This document shows positions 30,360-38,618 of a stretch of DNA of 64,000 bases, piece after piece. Position numbers and translations under genes: made by a program. Origin of the DNA: Desulforamulus aeronauticus DSM 10349 (GTDB taxonomy: Bacteria; Bacillota; Desulfotomaculia; Desulfotomaculales; Desulfotomaculaceae). Each line of letters opens with the position of its first letter. Positions within the stretch are counted from its first letter, which is position 1. The stretch spans positions 210,543 to 274,542 of the forward strand of contig NZ_FRAR01000004.1 in NCBI RefSeq assembly GCF_900142375.1. Reading direction: 5' to 3'. The notes under the pieces were generated by a model. That model was not told the origin of the DNA and did not search any database. It worked only from the letters and a program-made list of their open reading frames with translations.

Positions 30360-32336
30360 ATGAGTGGTAAAATAACCATAAATGGTCAACTTATAGATTT
30401 TACTGATGAAAAGAATATTCTAGCTGTGGCACGCAACGCTGGTATTGATATTCCTACCCTTTGCTACCACCCAGAATTAACGATTGTTGGCGCCTGCCGT
30501 TTATGTGTGGTAGAGATTGAACGGATGGGGATACAAGCCTCTTGCTCCACTGCTCCAGCAGACGGTATGGTGGTATACACAAATTCTGAAAAAGTCAATA
30601 AAGTACGTAAAATGGTTCTGGAGTTACTGCTGGCCAATCACGACCGTGAATGTACCACCTGTGATTCCAGTGGTGCCTGCAAACTGCAAAAATATGCCAG
30701 TGACTATGGTATCAAGCGCTTGCGTTACCCCAACCGTGCCCAAATGCTACCCTTAGATGTTTCTAGCTTATCGGTAGTACGTGATCCTAACAAATGTATT
30801 TTATGCGGACTCTGTGTACGCGTCTGTAAAGAAAAGCAGGGTATTGGCGTTTGGGATTTCAAAAACCGTGGGTCCCGTACTGAAATTGTGGCAGCTATGG
30901 ATCAGCCTCTTTCCGAGTCTGCCTGTATTAACTGCGGCCAGTGCATTGCGGTTTGCCCCTGCGGTGCTTTAACCTCTAATTCCTCTGCTATCCAAGAGGT
31001 TTGGTCTGCTATCCGCGATCCCAAGAAAACCGTCGTCTGCCAAATTGCTCCCGCCCCCCGGGCTGCGCTAGGCGAAGAATTTGACCTTGGTTCCGTGGAA
31101 GTTACCGGCAAAATTGTATCTGCTTTACGAAAAGTTGGCTTTGATAAAGTTTTTGATACAGTATTCACAGCCGATATGACCACTATTGAAGAGTCTAATG
31201 AATTCCTGGGCCGTTTGGTAAAGGGAGAAAACCTGCCCCTCTTTACCTCCTGCTGCCCCGGTTGGGTTAAATATGCCGAACAATTCCATCCTGAGCTACT
31301 GAATAATCTTTCATCCTGCCGTTCACCTCAGCAGATGTTCGGTTCCTTATTGAAAAAGAAATACGCCAAAGACTTGGGCGTTGCACCGGAGGATCTATTT
31401 GTCGTCTCCATCATGCCTTGCACCGCCAAGAAGTATGAAGCCAAGCGTCCTGAATTTATGACTGAGGGTTCCTATGACGTGGATGCTGTGTTAACCACCG
31501 TGGAAACAGCCCGTCTGTTCCGGGAAGCTGGTATCATTTTCAAAAATTTAGAAGATTCTAGGTTTGATCAACCTATGGAGCAAGCCACTGGTTCCGGTGT
31601 TCTCTTCGGTGCCACCGGTGGTGTAATGGAATCGGTAGTTCGTTATGTTGCCGGTAAGCTTCTCAATGCCGAGGGACGGGTTGATGTAGAATTTACCCGT
31701 GGTATGGAAGATACCAAGATAGCTAGCATCAACGTAGGCGACAATAAATTAACCCTGGCCGTGGCCAATGGTTTAGCTGCTGCTGAAGCACTGATTGAAA
31801 AAATTCAATCCGGTGAATTAAATGTTCATGCTGTTGAAATTATGGCTTGCCCCGGTGGTTGTGTAGGTGGTGGCGGACAGCCCTTCCAAAATAATAGCGA
31901 ACATCGGTTAGCCAGAGCCAAGGAAATCTACAATATTGATTCAAAATTAGTTCTGCACAAAGCCCAAGATAACGAAGATCTTGACAAGATCTTTGAAAAA
32001 TACTGGAACGGTTGCTGCAATCATGAGACTCACCACGACCTTCACACTCACTACCAGGCGAAAAAACGTATTGCCGGTAACGAAATCGTTATTAAAGATG
32101 GCGAAGGTCCGGAAATTACTGTTTGTTTGGGTGAAGGCTGCCTGAAGAAAGGTTCCCTGGCCATCGTTGAAAAACTGGCCAACCTACCCGTTAAGGTAAA
32201 AGGAGTTTTCTGCTTGGAAAGCTGTGGTGAAGGTATCTCTGTTAAGGTAAATAACGAGATCCTCCATGTTACCGAGGAAAACGTAATAGACTCTATTAAG
32301 GCCAAGTGCGGTTGCAGTTGCGGCTGCTGTTCATAA
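30360..32336 (+). CDS. [FeFe] hydrogenase catalytic subunit with extra C-terminal [2Fe-2S]-like domain, operon 1
   Basis: 658 residues from an ATG directly after GTG; a longer frame runs into the previous gene. Domains: N-terminal [2Fe-2S] (Cys35, 46, 49, 62), a His/Cys [4Fe-4S] site (HDRECTTCDSSGAC), two [4Fe-4S] motifs (CILCGLCVRVC, CINCGQCIAVC), then the H-domain with all three H-cluster motifs: TSCCPGW, MPCTAKKYEAKRPE and EIMACPGGCVGGGGQP. After the small-subunit-like region a thioredoxin-like [2Fe-2S] extension follows (CLGEGC and CLESC), ending in a cysteine-rich tail KCGCSCGCCS. The enzyme interconverts H2 with protons in the cytosol. Maturases hydE/F/G are not in this window. Confidence 0.95.
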   Translation: MSGKITINGQLIDFTDEKNILAVARNAGIDIPTLCYHPELTIVGACRLCVVEIERMGIQASCSTAPADGMVVYTNSEKVNKVRKMVLELLLANHDRECTTCDSSGACKLQKYASDYGIKRLRYPNRAQMLPLDVSSLSVVRDPNKCILCGLCVRVCKEKQGIGVWDFKNRGSRTEIVAAMDQPLSESACINCGQCIAVCPCGALTSNSSAIQEVWSAIRDPKKTVVCQIAPAPRAALGEEFDLGSVEVTGKIVSALRKVGFDKVFDTVFTADMTTIEESNEFLGRLVKGENLPLFTSCCPGWVKYAEQFHPELLNNLSSCRSPQQMFGSLLKKKYAKDLGVAPEDLFVVSIMPCTAKKYEAKRPEFMTEGSYDVDAVLTTVETARLFREAGIIFKNLEDSRFDQPMEQATGSGVLFGATGGVMESVVRYVAGKLLNAEGRVDVEFTRGMEDTKIASINVGDNKLTLAVANGLAAAEALIEKIQSGELNVHAVEIMACPGGCVGGGGQPFQNNSEHRLARAKEIYNIDSKLVLHKAQDNEDLDKIFEKYWNGCCNHETHHDLHTHYQAKKRIAGNEIVIKDGEGPEITVCLGEGCLKKGSLAIVEKLANLPVKVKGVFCLESCGEGISVKVNNEILHVTEENVIDSIKAKCGCSCGCCS

Positions 32337-32354
32337 CGTAAATATTATAAATCC

Positions 32355-32387
32355 TGGGTGCTAACAGTAGTTAGTACCCACTTTTTT
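32355..32387 (+). terminator. Intrinsic terminator after hydrogenase operon 1
   Basis: TGGGTGCTAAC and GTTAGTACCCA pair around AGTA and are followed by CTTTTTTAT. It comes 18 bases past the hydA stop, so the following gene is probably expressed mainly from elsewhere or by read-through. Confidence 0.88.
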
Positions 32388-32407
32388 ATGATAAAATAGA
32401 TTTGGTG

Positions 32408-32872
32408 ATGAATATGACGAAAAAACATCTAACTTTACTCATTGGACCTGCTAAATATCCTGAAGACGACCAAAGAATGGTCACTATGTTCTTAGCCGAA
32501 GCAGGGAAAAAAATTATCTGCGGCTCCAGCACTGCCAACATGGTTTCTCGACTCTTACCTCCGGAACAAAGATTGGATAGTGTCAATGATTTGCTCCTGG
32601 TTACCGATGGTACTGTCATTTTAAGTGAAGTGCTGGATATCTTTATGAATCAGGATCAAGCAGAGGCTTCCCCTTCCCCAAATGACGCCAGCATCCTGGC
32701 CGCTGCTTTAACTGAGGCTACATCTATCTCTTTTTTAATCGGCATGGCGGTTAATAAATCTCAGCGGAGTTTAAGCTTACCTGCTAAACCTATCGTAAAA
32801 AGTCGGTTTGCCAGGGAACTGGTGGAGATTCTAAAAAATATGGGCAAACAAGTAATGGTGGAGTACTTTTAA
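32408..32872 (+). CDS. Orphan C-terminal module of hydrogenase-associated SpoIIE-type phosphatase
   Basis: About 154 residues; ATG or GTG codons within 9 bases are alternative starts, and the ribosome binding site is only GGTGAT. The patterns LTLLIGPAKYPEDDQRMV, KKIICGSSTANMVSRLL, LLVTDGTVILSEVLDI and a C-terminal KNMGKQVMVEYF resemble the C-terminal part of SpoIIE-family phosphatases that often accompany [FeFe] hydrogenase operons in Clostridia. Here the catalytic PP2C domain is missing upstream. It may be a stand-alone regulatory module or a remnant. The resemblance is from memory and is not a search result. Confidence 0.6.
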   Translation: MNMTKKHLTLLIGPAKYPEDDQRMVTMFLAEAGKKIICGSSTANMVSRLLPPEQRLDSVNDLLLVTDGTVILSEVLDIFMNQDQAEASPSPNDASILAAALTEATSISFLIGMAVNKSQRSLSLPAKPIVKSRFARELVEILKNMGKQVMVEYF

Positions 32873-32889
32873 CTCCACCATTTTAATTA
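32856..32889 (+). terminator. Intrinsic terminator overlapping the end of the orphan phosphatase module
   Basis: TGGTGGAGT pairs with ACTCCACCA around a seven-base loop and is followed by TTTTAATTA. The stop codon of the preceding gene lies in the loop, an economical arrangement. Confidence 0.85.
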
Positions 32890-32969
32890 TATTCATATAT
32901 AATTAAAAAATTGCTATTCTAACACTATGCTTTGTCGAAATATTGCTGGCAAAATCCACGCAAAACTAC

Positions 32970-32999
32970 TTGACGCTCACGAACGTTCTAGGTTAGAAT
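32970..32999 (+). promoter_or_regulatory. Promoter-like element upstream of hydrogenase operon 2
   Basis: TTGACG (32970-32975) and TAGAAT (32994-32999) are separated by 18 bases. It lies about 680 bases before the operon 2 NuoE-like gene, giving a long leader with a small ORF and a hairpin. From 33000 to 33142 I see only AT-rich sequence. Confidence 0.55.
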
Positions 33000-33142
33000 T
33001 ATTATAGTTGAAATTGTTTGAATATTTATAATCTTTTAAGAAGTGATACTTGTCTAATTAAAATAATAATTATGTCATTTGTCAGACAGTTTTAACTGCG
33101 GTAAAACAATAGAATATTTAGTAGGGAATGGAGGTGTGACAG

Positions 33143-33346
33143 TTGCTTACTCAACAACTGATCAACGGGCAAATCCTTATAACGAACATTGCCAAATACT
33201 CCATCACCAGTGATAGTTCTGTAATCGTACCAAAATTCGAACCATGTATCGATGCTTATGAGCAATATGTTTTTATGGATTCCCAAGAAAAAAAAGAATT
33301 GCGACCATCCTTTGATCATTATGGTCAACTAATTTGCCTATCCTAA
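33143..33346 (+). CDS. Possible small protein in the leader of hydrogenase operon 2
   Basis: 67 residues from a TTG placed 6 bases after GGAGGTG, a good ribosome binding site. I do not recognise the sequence (MLTQQLINGQILITNIAKY... ending DHYGQLICLS). It has one cysteine in the middle, one near the end and no membrane segment. A second GTG in the same ribosome-binding region would open a different frame of about 25 codons. It lies between the promoter-like element and hydrogenase operon 2, so it may be a leader peptide, a small regulator or a chance ORF. Confidence 0.35.
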   Translation: MLTQQLINGQILITNIAKYSITSDSSVIVPKFEPCIDAYEQYVFMDSQEKKELRPSFDHYGQLICLS

Positions 33347-33555
33347 ATACTTCGTTCACCTGTAAAAGTTTCCGACACGAAAAGGTCATATTCAGAATTT
33401 TTCATCATAAAATTCATTACACACTAATTGTATTACTACTAACTATTGAATTTACCTTTCGGTTAATGTATTTTCAGCCGGGAAAATTAATTTTCGGAGG
33501 GTGGTGGTTCCTAAGTCAGTCTTTTGATTAGCTACTTTCAGGGGTTTTGTGGTGG

Positions 33556-33590
33556 GGTAGCAAAACAAAAATAGATGCTACCTTTCTTTC
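33556..33590 (+). promoter_or_regulatory. Terminator-like hairpin in the leader of hydrogenase operon 2
   Basis: GGTAGCA (33556-33562) pairs with TGCTACC (33576-33582) around a 13-base A-rich loop and is followed by TTTCTTT. It lies about 90 bases before the NuoE-like start, where it could attenuate transcription. Aside from it and the small ORF, the 33347-33677 stretch holds no gene I can support. Confidence 0.45.
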
Positions 33591-33677
33591 CACGGATTTG
33601 CAGTACAGGCCTTACCATTTTAAACAAGCCCTCCATGGGCGTACAACTACGTAACCTTCGAAAGGAGGAACCATTGC

Positions 33678-34157
33678 ATGGGTGCAGAGTGCAAATGCAA
33701 TTGCGACCAAGAGAAAAAGCTGGATGCATTATTTGCTCAATATAAGGGCAATTCTAACGGCCTTATTGTGGTGATGGCCGCCATCCAGGAAGTACATGGC
33801 TACTTACCAAAGGATTTCTTAGTGAAAACCGCCGAAGAACTGGGTGTTCCCCTTAGTGATGTTTATGGGGTTGCCACCTTCTATGCGGCCTTCAGTCTGC
33901 GTCCAAGGGGTAGACATTGCGTTAACCTTTGTCTGGGAACCGCGTGCTACGTTAAAGGCGCTCCAGATGTACAAACAATACTGGAACAAGAAATGGGCAT
34001 TAAAGCCGGCAACACCACTGAGGATCGTCGCTTTAGCCTGGATTTAGTAAGATGTTTAGGTGCCTGTGGCATTGCACCTGTCTTAACTGTTAACGGTGAA
34101 GTTTATCCCCGTATGACAGCAGAAAAAGTAAACGAAATATTGGCCAAATATGAATAA
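33678..34157 (+). CDS. [FeFe] hydrogenase NuoE-like subunit, operon 2
   Basis: 159 residues. The thioredoxin-like [2Fe-2S] fold is shown by CLGTACYVKG and CLGACGIAP, and by LGVPLSDVYGVATFYAAFSL. It is a paralogue of the operon 1 subunit and fills the HndA/HydC role. The N-terminus MGAECKCNCDQEKK carries three extra closely spaced cysteines that are absent from the operon 1 copy. The ATG follows AAAGGAGGAACCATTGC. It overlaps by a few bases an upstream extension of the next gene, but the real start of that gene is 22 bases downstream. Confidence 0.93.
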   Translation: MGAECKCNCDQEKKLDALFAQYKGNSNGLIVVMAAIQEVHGYLPKDFLVKTAEELGVPLSDVYGVATFYAAFSLRPRGRHCVNLCLGTACYVKGAPDVQTILEQEMGIKAGNTTEDRRFSLDLVRCLGACGIAPVLTVNGEVYPRMTAEKVNEILAKYE

Positions 34158-34179
34158 TACCTCTAGGGAGGTGAAATAT

Positions 34180-35889
34180 ATGAATTTTGCTGAACTCGAA
34201 TTATTAAGAGCAACTGCAAAGGAATCTATTAAATTGCGTTTGGGTGAAGAACCCTCTGATAACTTCAAATATCACGTTCTGGTATGCGGTGGTACCGGTT
34301 GTTTATCAATTGGTTGTCAAAATACCCTGGATGCATTCCAAAAGGCTGTTGACAGCCACGGTTTACAAGATTCTGTAAAAGTGGTGGTAACCGGCTGTAT
34401 GGGGACCTGTGAAATGGGTCCTGTTATCACCGTATTTCCCGAGGGTTATTACTACTGTCGGGTACAACCAGAAGATGCAGAAGAAATCGTCTCTTCTCAT
34501 CTAAAGAATGGAAAATTTGTTGAGCGTTTATGTTATCATGCTGCCGATGGGTCTGTACAGGCTCGCAAGTCTGACATGACCTTCTTCAAGAAGCAAAAGC
34601 GTAATGCTCTGCGTAATTGTGGTCTAATTAGCCAAACCTCCCTTGAAGAATACATCGCCATGGATGGTTATAAAGCTCTGGCCAAAGTCCTACAAGGCAT
34701 GAGCCCTCAACAGGTTGTGGATGAAGTAAAAAAATCCGGTCTGCGTGGCCGCGGCGGTGCTGGCTTCCCCACCGGAGTAAAATGGCAATTTGTTTTGGAT
34801 CAGCAAGCTGATCAGAAATATATTGTTTGTAATGGTGATGAAGGTGACCCAGGTGCTTTTATGGATCGTTCGGTACTGGAAGATGATCCCTACTCCGTCA
34901 TCGAAGCCATGACCATTGGCGGATATGCGGTTGGTGCCAGTAAGGGCTTCGCTTATATTCGCTTAGAATATCCCAGAGCCATTGATCACTATAACAAAGC
35001 TCTGTGCCGTGCCAGAGAAGTTGGTTTATTGGGCAATAACATCCTAGGAACCGACTTTAGTTTCGATATCGAAATTCGTGTTGGTGCTGGTGCCTTTGTC
35101 TGCGGCGAAGAAACTGCTTTGCTCGCCTCTATCGAAGGTCGTCGTGGCGAACCTCGTCCACGTCCCCCCTTCCCGGCCGTTTCAGGTCTGTTTGCTAAAC
35201 CCACCGTCATTAATAACGTTGAATCCTGGGCTAACATCTGTCCTATTATTATCAATGGCGGTGATTGGTACGCTTCTATGGGTACCGAAAAGAGTAAAGG
35301 TACCAAGGTATTCACACTGGCTGGCAAGATCACCAATACTGGTTTAGTGGAAATTCCCCTGGGTCTGACCCTACGGGAAATGGTTGAAGATATCGGTGGT
35401 GGTGTACCCGATGGCAAAGCCTTTAAGGCTGCCCAAACCGGAGGCCCCTCAGGTGGCTGTATACCCGCTGCTTATCTGGATACCCCCATTGATTATGAAA
35501 ACCTGGCTGCCCTAGGTTCCATCGTAGGTTCCGGTGGTATGATTATCGTTGATGAAGGAACCTGTATGGTCGACTTAGCTAAATTCTATCTGGGCTTCAC
35601 TCAGGACGAGTCCTGTGGCAAGTGCACTCCCTGCCGTATTGGTACCAAGAGAATGTTAGAAATTCTCGAACGTATTACCAAAGGTTTAGGCAAGGAAGGC
35701 GATTTGGAATTGTTAGTTGAACTGGCCAACTCCATTAAGGCATCTGCTCTGTGTGGACTGGGTCAAACTGCTCCGAACCCCATCCTCAGCACTTTGCGTT
35801 ACTTTAAAGATGAGTTTGAAGCTCACATCAAAGATAAAAACTGCCCGGCGGGAGTTTGTAAAATGCCCCGTAAAGGCCTAAAATCCTAG
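34180..35889 (+). CDS. [FeFe] hydrogenase NuoF-like flavoprotein subunit, operon 2
   Basis: 569 residues from the ATG after GGGAGGTGAAATAT. N-terminal thioredoxin-like [2Fe-2S] domain (CGGTGC, GCMGTCEMG), NuoF core with GLRGRGGAGFPTGVKW and GDEGDPGAFMDRSVLED, SLBB and the [4Fe-4S] site ESCGKCTPCRIG. The sequence ends at KDKNCPAGVCKMPRKGLKS, so the two-cluster ferredoxin module of the operon 1 paralogue is missing. The C-terminal cysteines CPAGVC are kept. The role is the same, NAD(P)H oxidation and transfer toward HydA, but with fewer cofactors. Confidence 0.95.
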   Translation: MNFAELELLRATAKESIKLRLGEEPSDNFKYHVLVCGGTGCLSIGCQNTLDAFQKAVDSHGLQDSVKVVVTGCMGTCEMGPVITVFPEGYYYCRVQPEDAEEIVSSHLKNGKFVERLCYHAADGSVQARKSDMTFFKKQKRNALRNCGLISQTSLEEYIAMDGYKALAKVLQGMSPQQVVDEVKKSGLRGRGGAGFPTGVKWQFVLDQQADQKYIVCNGDEGDPGAFMDRSVLEDDPYSVIEAMTIGGYAVGASKGFAYIRLEYPRAIDHYNKALCRAREVGLLGNNILGTDFSFDIEIRVGAGAFVCGEETALLASIEGRRGEPRPRPPFPAVSGLFAKPTVINNVESWANICPIIINGGDWYASMGTEKSKGTKVFTLAGKITNTGLVEIPLGLTLREMVEDIGGGVPDGKAFKAAQTGGPSGGCIPAAYLDTPIDYENLAALGSIVGSGGMIIVDEGTCMVDLAKFYLGFTQDESCGKCTPCRIGTKRMLEILERITKGLGKEGDLELLVELANSIKASALCGLGQTAPNPILSTLRYFKDEFEAHIKDKNCPAGVCKMPRKGLKS

Positions 35890-35910
35890 AGGATAGGAGG
35901 GAAAAGGCAT

Positions 35911-37692
35911 ATGGCAACCGTAACACTTACCATTGACAATGTAAAATTGGAAGTTGAGCAGGGTACTAGCATATTAGATGCTGCGAAACAAATCGGCATC
36001 AATATCCCTACTCTGTGCTATATGAAAGAGATTAATGCCATCGGCGCATGTCGTATTTGCGTGGTTGAAGTACAAGGCGCCCGGGCCCTCCAGGCAGCTT
36101 GTGTAACTCCTGTAACAGAAGGAATGGTTGTAAAAACCAATTCAGCAGCTGTTAGGGCTTCCCGCAAGATGACATTGGAATTAATTCAATCCAATCACCC
36201 GCAGGAGTGCAACACCTGCCTGCGCAACAATAACTGTGAATTACAAGCCTTGTCTGAAGCAATGAGACTTACGGAAATTCGTTTTGTTAGACCGGCTCAA
36301 AGCCATAGCAAAGACGATATTGATAATTCCTCCCCCTCTATTGTTCGTGATCCGCGCAAATGCATCCTTTGCCGTCGTTGTGTAGCCGTCTGTGAAAAGG
36401 TTCAGGGAGTTAAGTGCATTAGTGCTGTGAACCGTGGTTTTGAAACCATTGTTGCTCCTCCCTTTGATCAAGGCCTAAATGATGTAAACTGTGCTATGTG
36501 TGGTCAGTGTTCCTTAGTCTGTCCCACCGGTGCCATTACTGAAGTGGATGATACCGGCAAGGTATGGCGAGCTCTGGATGATCCCAGTAAGCACGTACTG
36601 GTACAAACTGCACCTGCCGTACGGGTAGCCATTGCAGAAGAATTCGGTATGGAACCCGGTACTGTTAGCACTGGTAAACTAGTTGCTGCTCTGCGTCGCC
36701 TAGGCTTTGACAGTGTCATGGATACAGACTTCACTGCCGACCTGACAATCATTGAAGAAGGAAACGAGTTCATCAAGCGTGTCACCGAAGGTGGCGTGCT
36801 GCCGATGATTACTTCCTGTAGCCCTGGTTGGATTAAATACATTGAAATGTACTATCCTGACCTATTGGCTCACCTGTCCACCTGTAAATCGCCGCAACAA
36901 ATGTTTGGTGCCCTGGCTAAAACCTTCTATGCTGAGAAGAAAGCCATTGACCCTGCCAGCATTTACAGCGTATCCATCATGCCCTGTACTGCTAAAAAGT
37001 TCGAGGCTCAACGTGATGAACTTACAGACAGCGGCTATCAAGATGTTGATGTTGTACTTACCACTCGTGAATTGGCCCGTATGTTGCGCGAAATCGGTAT
37101 CGATTGGGAAAGCTTGCCTGATGAAGATTACGATGCTCCCATGGGTCTTTCCACCGGTGCAGCGGTTATCTTTGGTGCCACTGGCGGTGTAATGGAAGCT
37201 GCCGTACGCACCGTTTATGAAGTTATCACCAAGGAAGCGATGCCTGATATTAACTTGACACCCGTTCGTGGTATGGAAGGCATTAAGGAAGCGACCTTAA
37301 AGGTTGGCGATCTGGAAGTAAAAGTTGCTGTGGCCCATACTCTGGGTAACGCCCGTAAGCTGCTGGATAAGATCCGCGCCGGTGAAGCAGATTACCACTT
37401 TATCGAAATCATGTGCTGTCCTGGTGGCTGCATAGGTGGCGGCGGTCAACCTATTCCTACCAACCTGGACATTCGCCTCAAGCGTATTGCCGGTACCTAT
37501 AAGGCTGACGAAGATCTACCGATCCGTAAGTCTCACGAGAACCCAGCCATCACGGCTATTTACGAAGAATTCTTAGGTCAACCTCTGGGTGAAAAATCCC
37601 ATAAACTGCTGCATACCCACTATGTCCCACGCGGCGTTTATAGAAAACCCGAAGGCTTACCTGATAAAGTTCCCAGTGGTGATCATCACTAA
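35911..37692 (+). CDS. [FeFe] hydrogenase catalytic subunit, operon 2 (HndD-like)
   Basis: 593 residues. N-terminal [2Fe-2S] (Cys36, 47, 50, 64), HPQECNTCLRNNNC [4Fe-4S] site, ferredoxin motifs CILCRRCVAVC and CAMCGQCSLVC, then H-domain motifs TSCSPGW, MPCTAKKFEAQRDE and EIMCCPGGCIGGGGQP, closed by the small-subunit-like C-terminus (SHENPAI...SHKLLHTHY). The first H-cluster motif reads Cys-Ser where operon 1 has Cys-Cys. There is no C-terminal thioredoxin-like extension. Length and layout resemble the HndD/NADP-reducing hydrogenase. Start ATG follows AGGAGGGAAAAGGCAT. A strong terminator follows. Confidence 0.95.
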   Translation: MATVTLTIDNVKLEVEQGTSILDAAKQIGINIPTLCYMKEINAIGACRICVVEVQGARALQAACVTPVTEGMVVKTNSAAVRASRKMTLELIQSNHPQECNTCLRNNNCELQALSEAMRLTEIRFVRPAQSHSKDDIDNSSPSIVRDPRKCILCRRCVAVCEKVQGVKCISAVNRGFETIVAPPFDQGLNDVNCAMCGQCSLVCPTGAITEVDDTGKVWRALDDPSKHVLVQTAPAVRVAIAEEFGMEPGTVSTGKLVAALRRLGFDSVMDTDFTADLTIIEEGNEFIKRVTEGGVLPMITSCSPGWIKYIEMYYPDLLAHLSTCKSPQQMFGALAKTFYAEKKAIDPASIYSVSIMPCTAKKFEAQRDELTDSGYQDVDVVLTTRELARMLREIGIDWESLPDEDYDAPMGLSTGAAVIFGATGGVMEAAVRTVYEVITKEAMPDINLTPVRGMEGIKEATLKVGDLEVKVAVAHTLGNARKLLDKIRAGEADYHFIEIMCCPGGCIGGGGQPIPTNLDIRLKRIAGTYKADEDLPIRKSHENPAITAIYEEFLGQPLGEKSHKLLHTHYVPRGVYRKPEGLPDKVPSGDHH

Positions 37693-37699
37693 AAATCTT

Positions 37700-37732
37700 G
37701 AGGGCTTGCTAAATGCAAGCCCTCTCTTTTTA
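37700..37732 (+). terminator. Intrinsic terminator after hydrogenase operon 2
   Basis: GAGGGCTTGC and GCAAGCCCTC pair perfectly around TAAAT and are followed by TCTTTTTAT. Confidence 0.95.
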
Positions 37733-37840
37733 TCTATCCTGATAATAACTGAAAGACTAGTTGGGGATGGTATTATCCACCGCTCAATTCCATGCTCTGC
37801 GACATCATCATTTTCTGATAAAGCCCACCTAGAATTAAAC

Positions 37841-38599
37841 CTATAACGCAGACTGGGGAGAATTATATTTCCAGTTGCATTCTTCCATATCTTTAAAGAA
37901 CGTAACAACCGCTTTCACCAATACTTCTTCCATTAGTTTACCTTTTTCCTGTGTAGCCTTTGTAGGATCACCTGTGGCACCACAGTCAGTCAATTCAGCA
38001 AAGTTCCATTTAATATCTACACTGTCCGGCAAATTGGGAACAACCCCCCGAGCATGTTCCATCTCAATCAATTCAGGGAACAAAGCTAAGCCAATGGAGG
38101 TTTCTCCTTCACCAGCATGTCCAAGGCCATCCCATACTTCGAATGTGTTGGCAGGCAGTAGTTTACCTGCAGTTACCCACCAGGCATCCAATGAGACTAT
38201 TTTTGCCTCGGGATATTCCATTTTAATGGATCTGGCAGCCACTTCAATAGGAGCTATATTTCCATCATGTCCGTTCATAATAAAGATTTTTTTAATCCCA
38301 TTTTTAATGACAGAAGTCATTATATCCTTTAATACAGCAATTAATGTTTCATAGCGCAACGTGAGAGTAAAGGGAAAGTGAGCGTAGTGTTCGCTTACCC
38401 CAACATTGATCGGGGGTAAAACCAGCAAATCAGGCACCTCGGCTGCTACCTTTTCAGCCAACATGGAGGAGACAAAGGTGTCTGTACCAAAAGGTAAGTG
38501 AAAACCATGGTTCTCACAGGAACCAACTGCTAAAATTGCTTTGTCATATTTACTACCATTTAAATATTGATGCCCCGTCATTTTCTGGAGAGTGCTCAT
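37841..38599 (-). CDS. Creatininase-family amidohydrolase
   Basis: 252 residues. The family motifs are all present: GSCENHGFHLPFGTD at residues 26-40 (metal-binding Glu, His and Asp), MNGHDGNIAP (the NGHGGN motif) and GHAGEGETS (the HAGExETS motif). Members include creatininase, the mycofactocin maturation protease MftE and FAPy deformylase-like enzymes; the substrate here is unknown. No mycofactocin genes are nearby. It lies downstream of livJ on the same strand, separated by a terminator and repeat copy 3. The ATG follows AAGGAGGTATTTACT. Confidence 0.88.
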   Translation of the reverse strand: MSTLQKMTGHQYLNGSKYDKAILAVGSCENHGFHLPFGTDTFVSSMLAEKVAAEVPDLLVLPPINVGVSEHYAHFPFTLTLRYETLIAVLKDIMTSVIKNGIKKIFIMNGHDGNIAPIEVAARSIKMEYPEAKIVSLDAWWVTAGKLLPANTFEVWDGLGHAGEGETSIGLALFPELIEMEHARGVVPNLPDSVDIKWNFAELTDCGATGDPTKATQEKGKLMEEVLVKAVVTFFKDMEECNWKYNSPQSAL

Positions 38600-38618
38600 A
38601 GTAAATACCTCCTTTTAA

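Noticed and set aside
32978..32990. GAACGTTC as a LexA box upstream of hydrogenase operon 2
   Set aside because: The Firmicute LexA box needs four bases between the half-sites (CGAAC-N4-GTTCG), which is not present.
33334..33531. A 65-codon plus-strand ORF in the leader of hydrogenase operon 2
   Set aside because: No good Shine-Dalgarno before its start; AT-rich low-complexity sequence gives hydrophobic residues by chance.
36808..36832. The TSCSPGW motif as proof that operon 2 HydA is inactive
   Set aside because: The other H-cluster motifs are intact and the variant is, as I remember, found in functional HndD-type enzymes; an inactivity claim would be unsafe.
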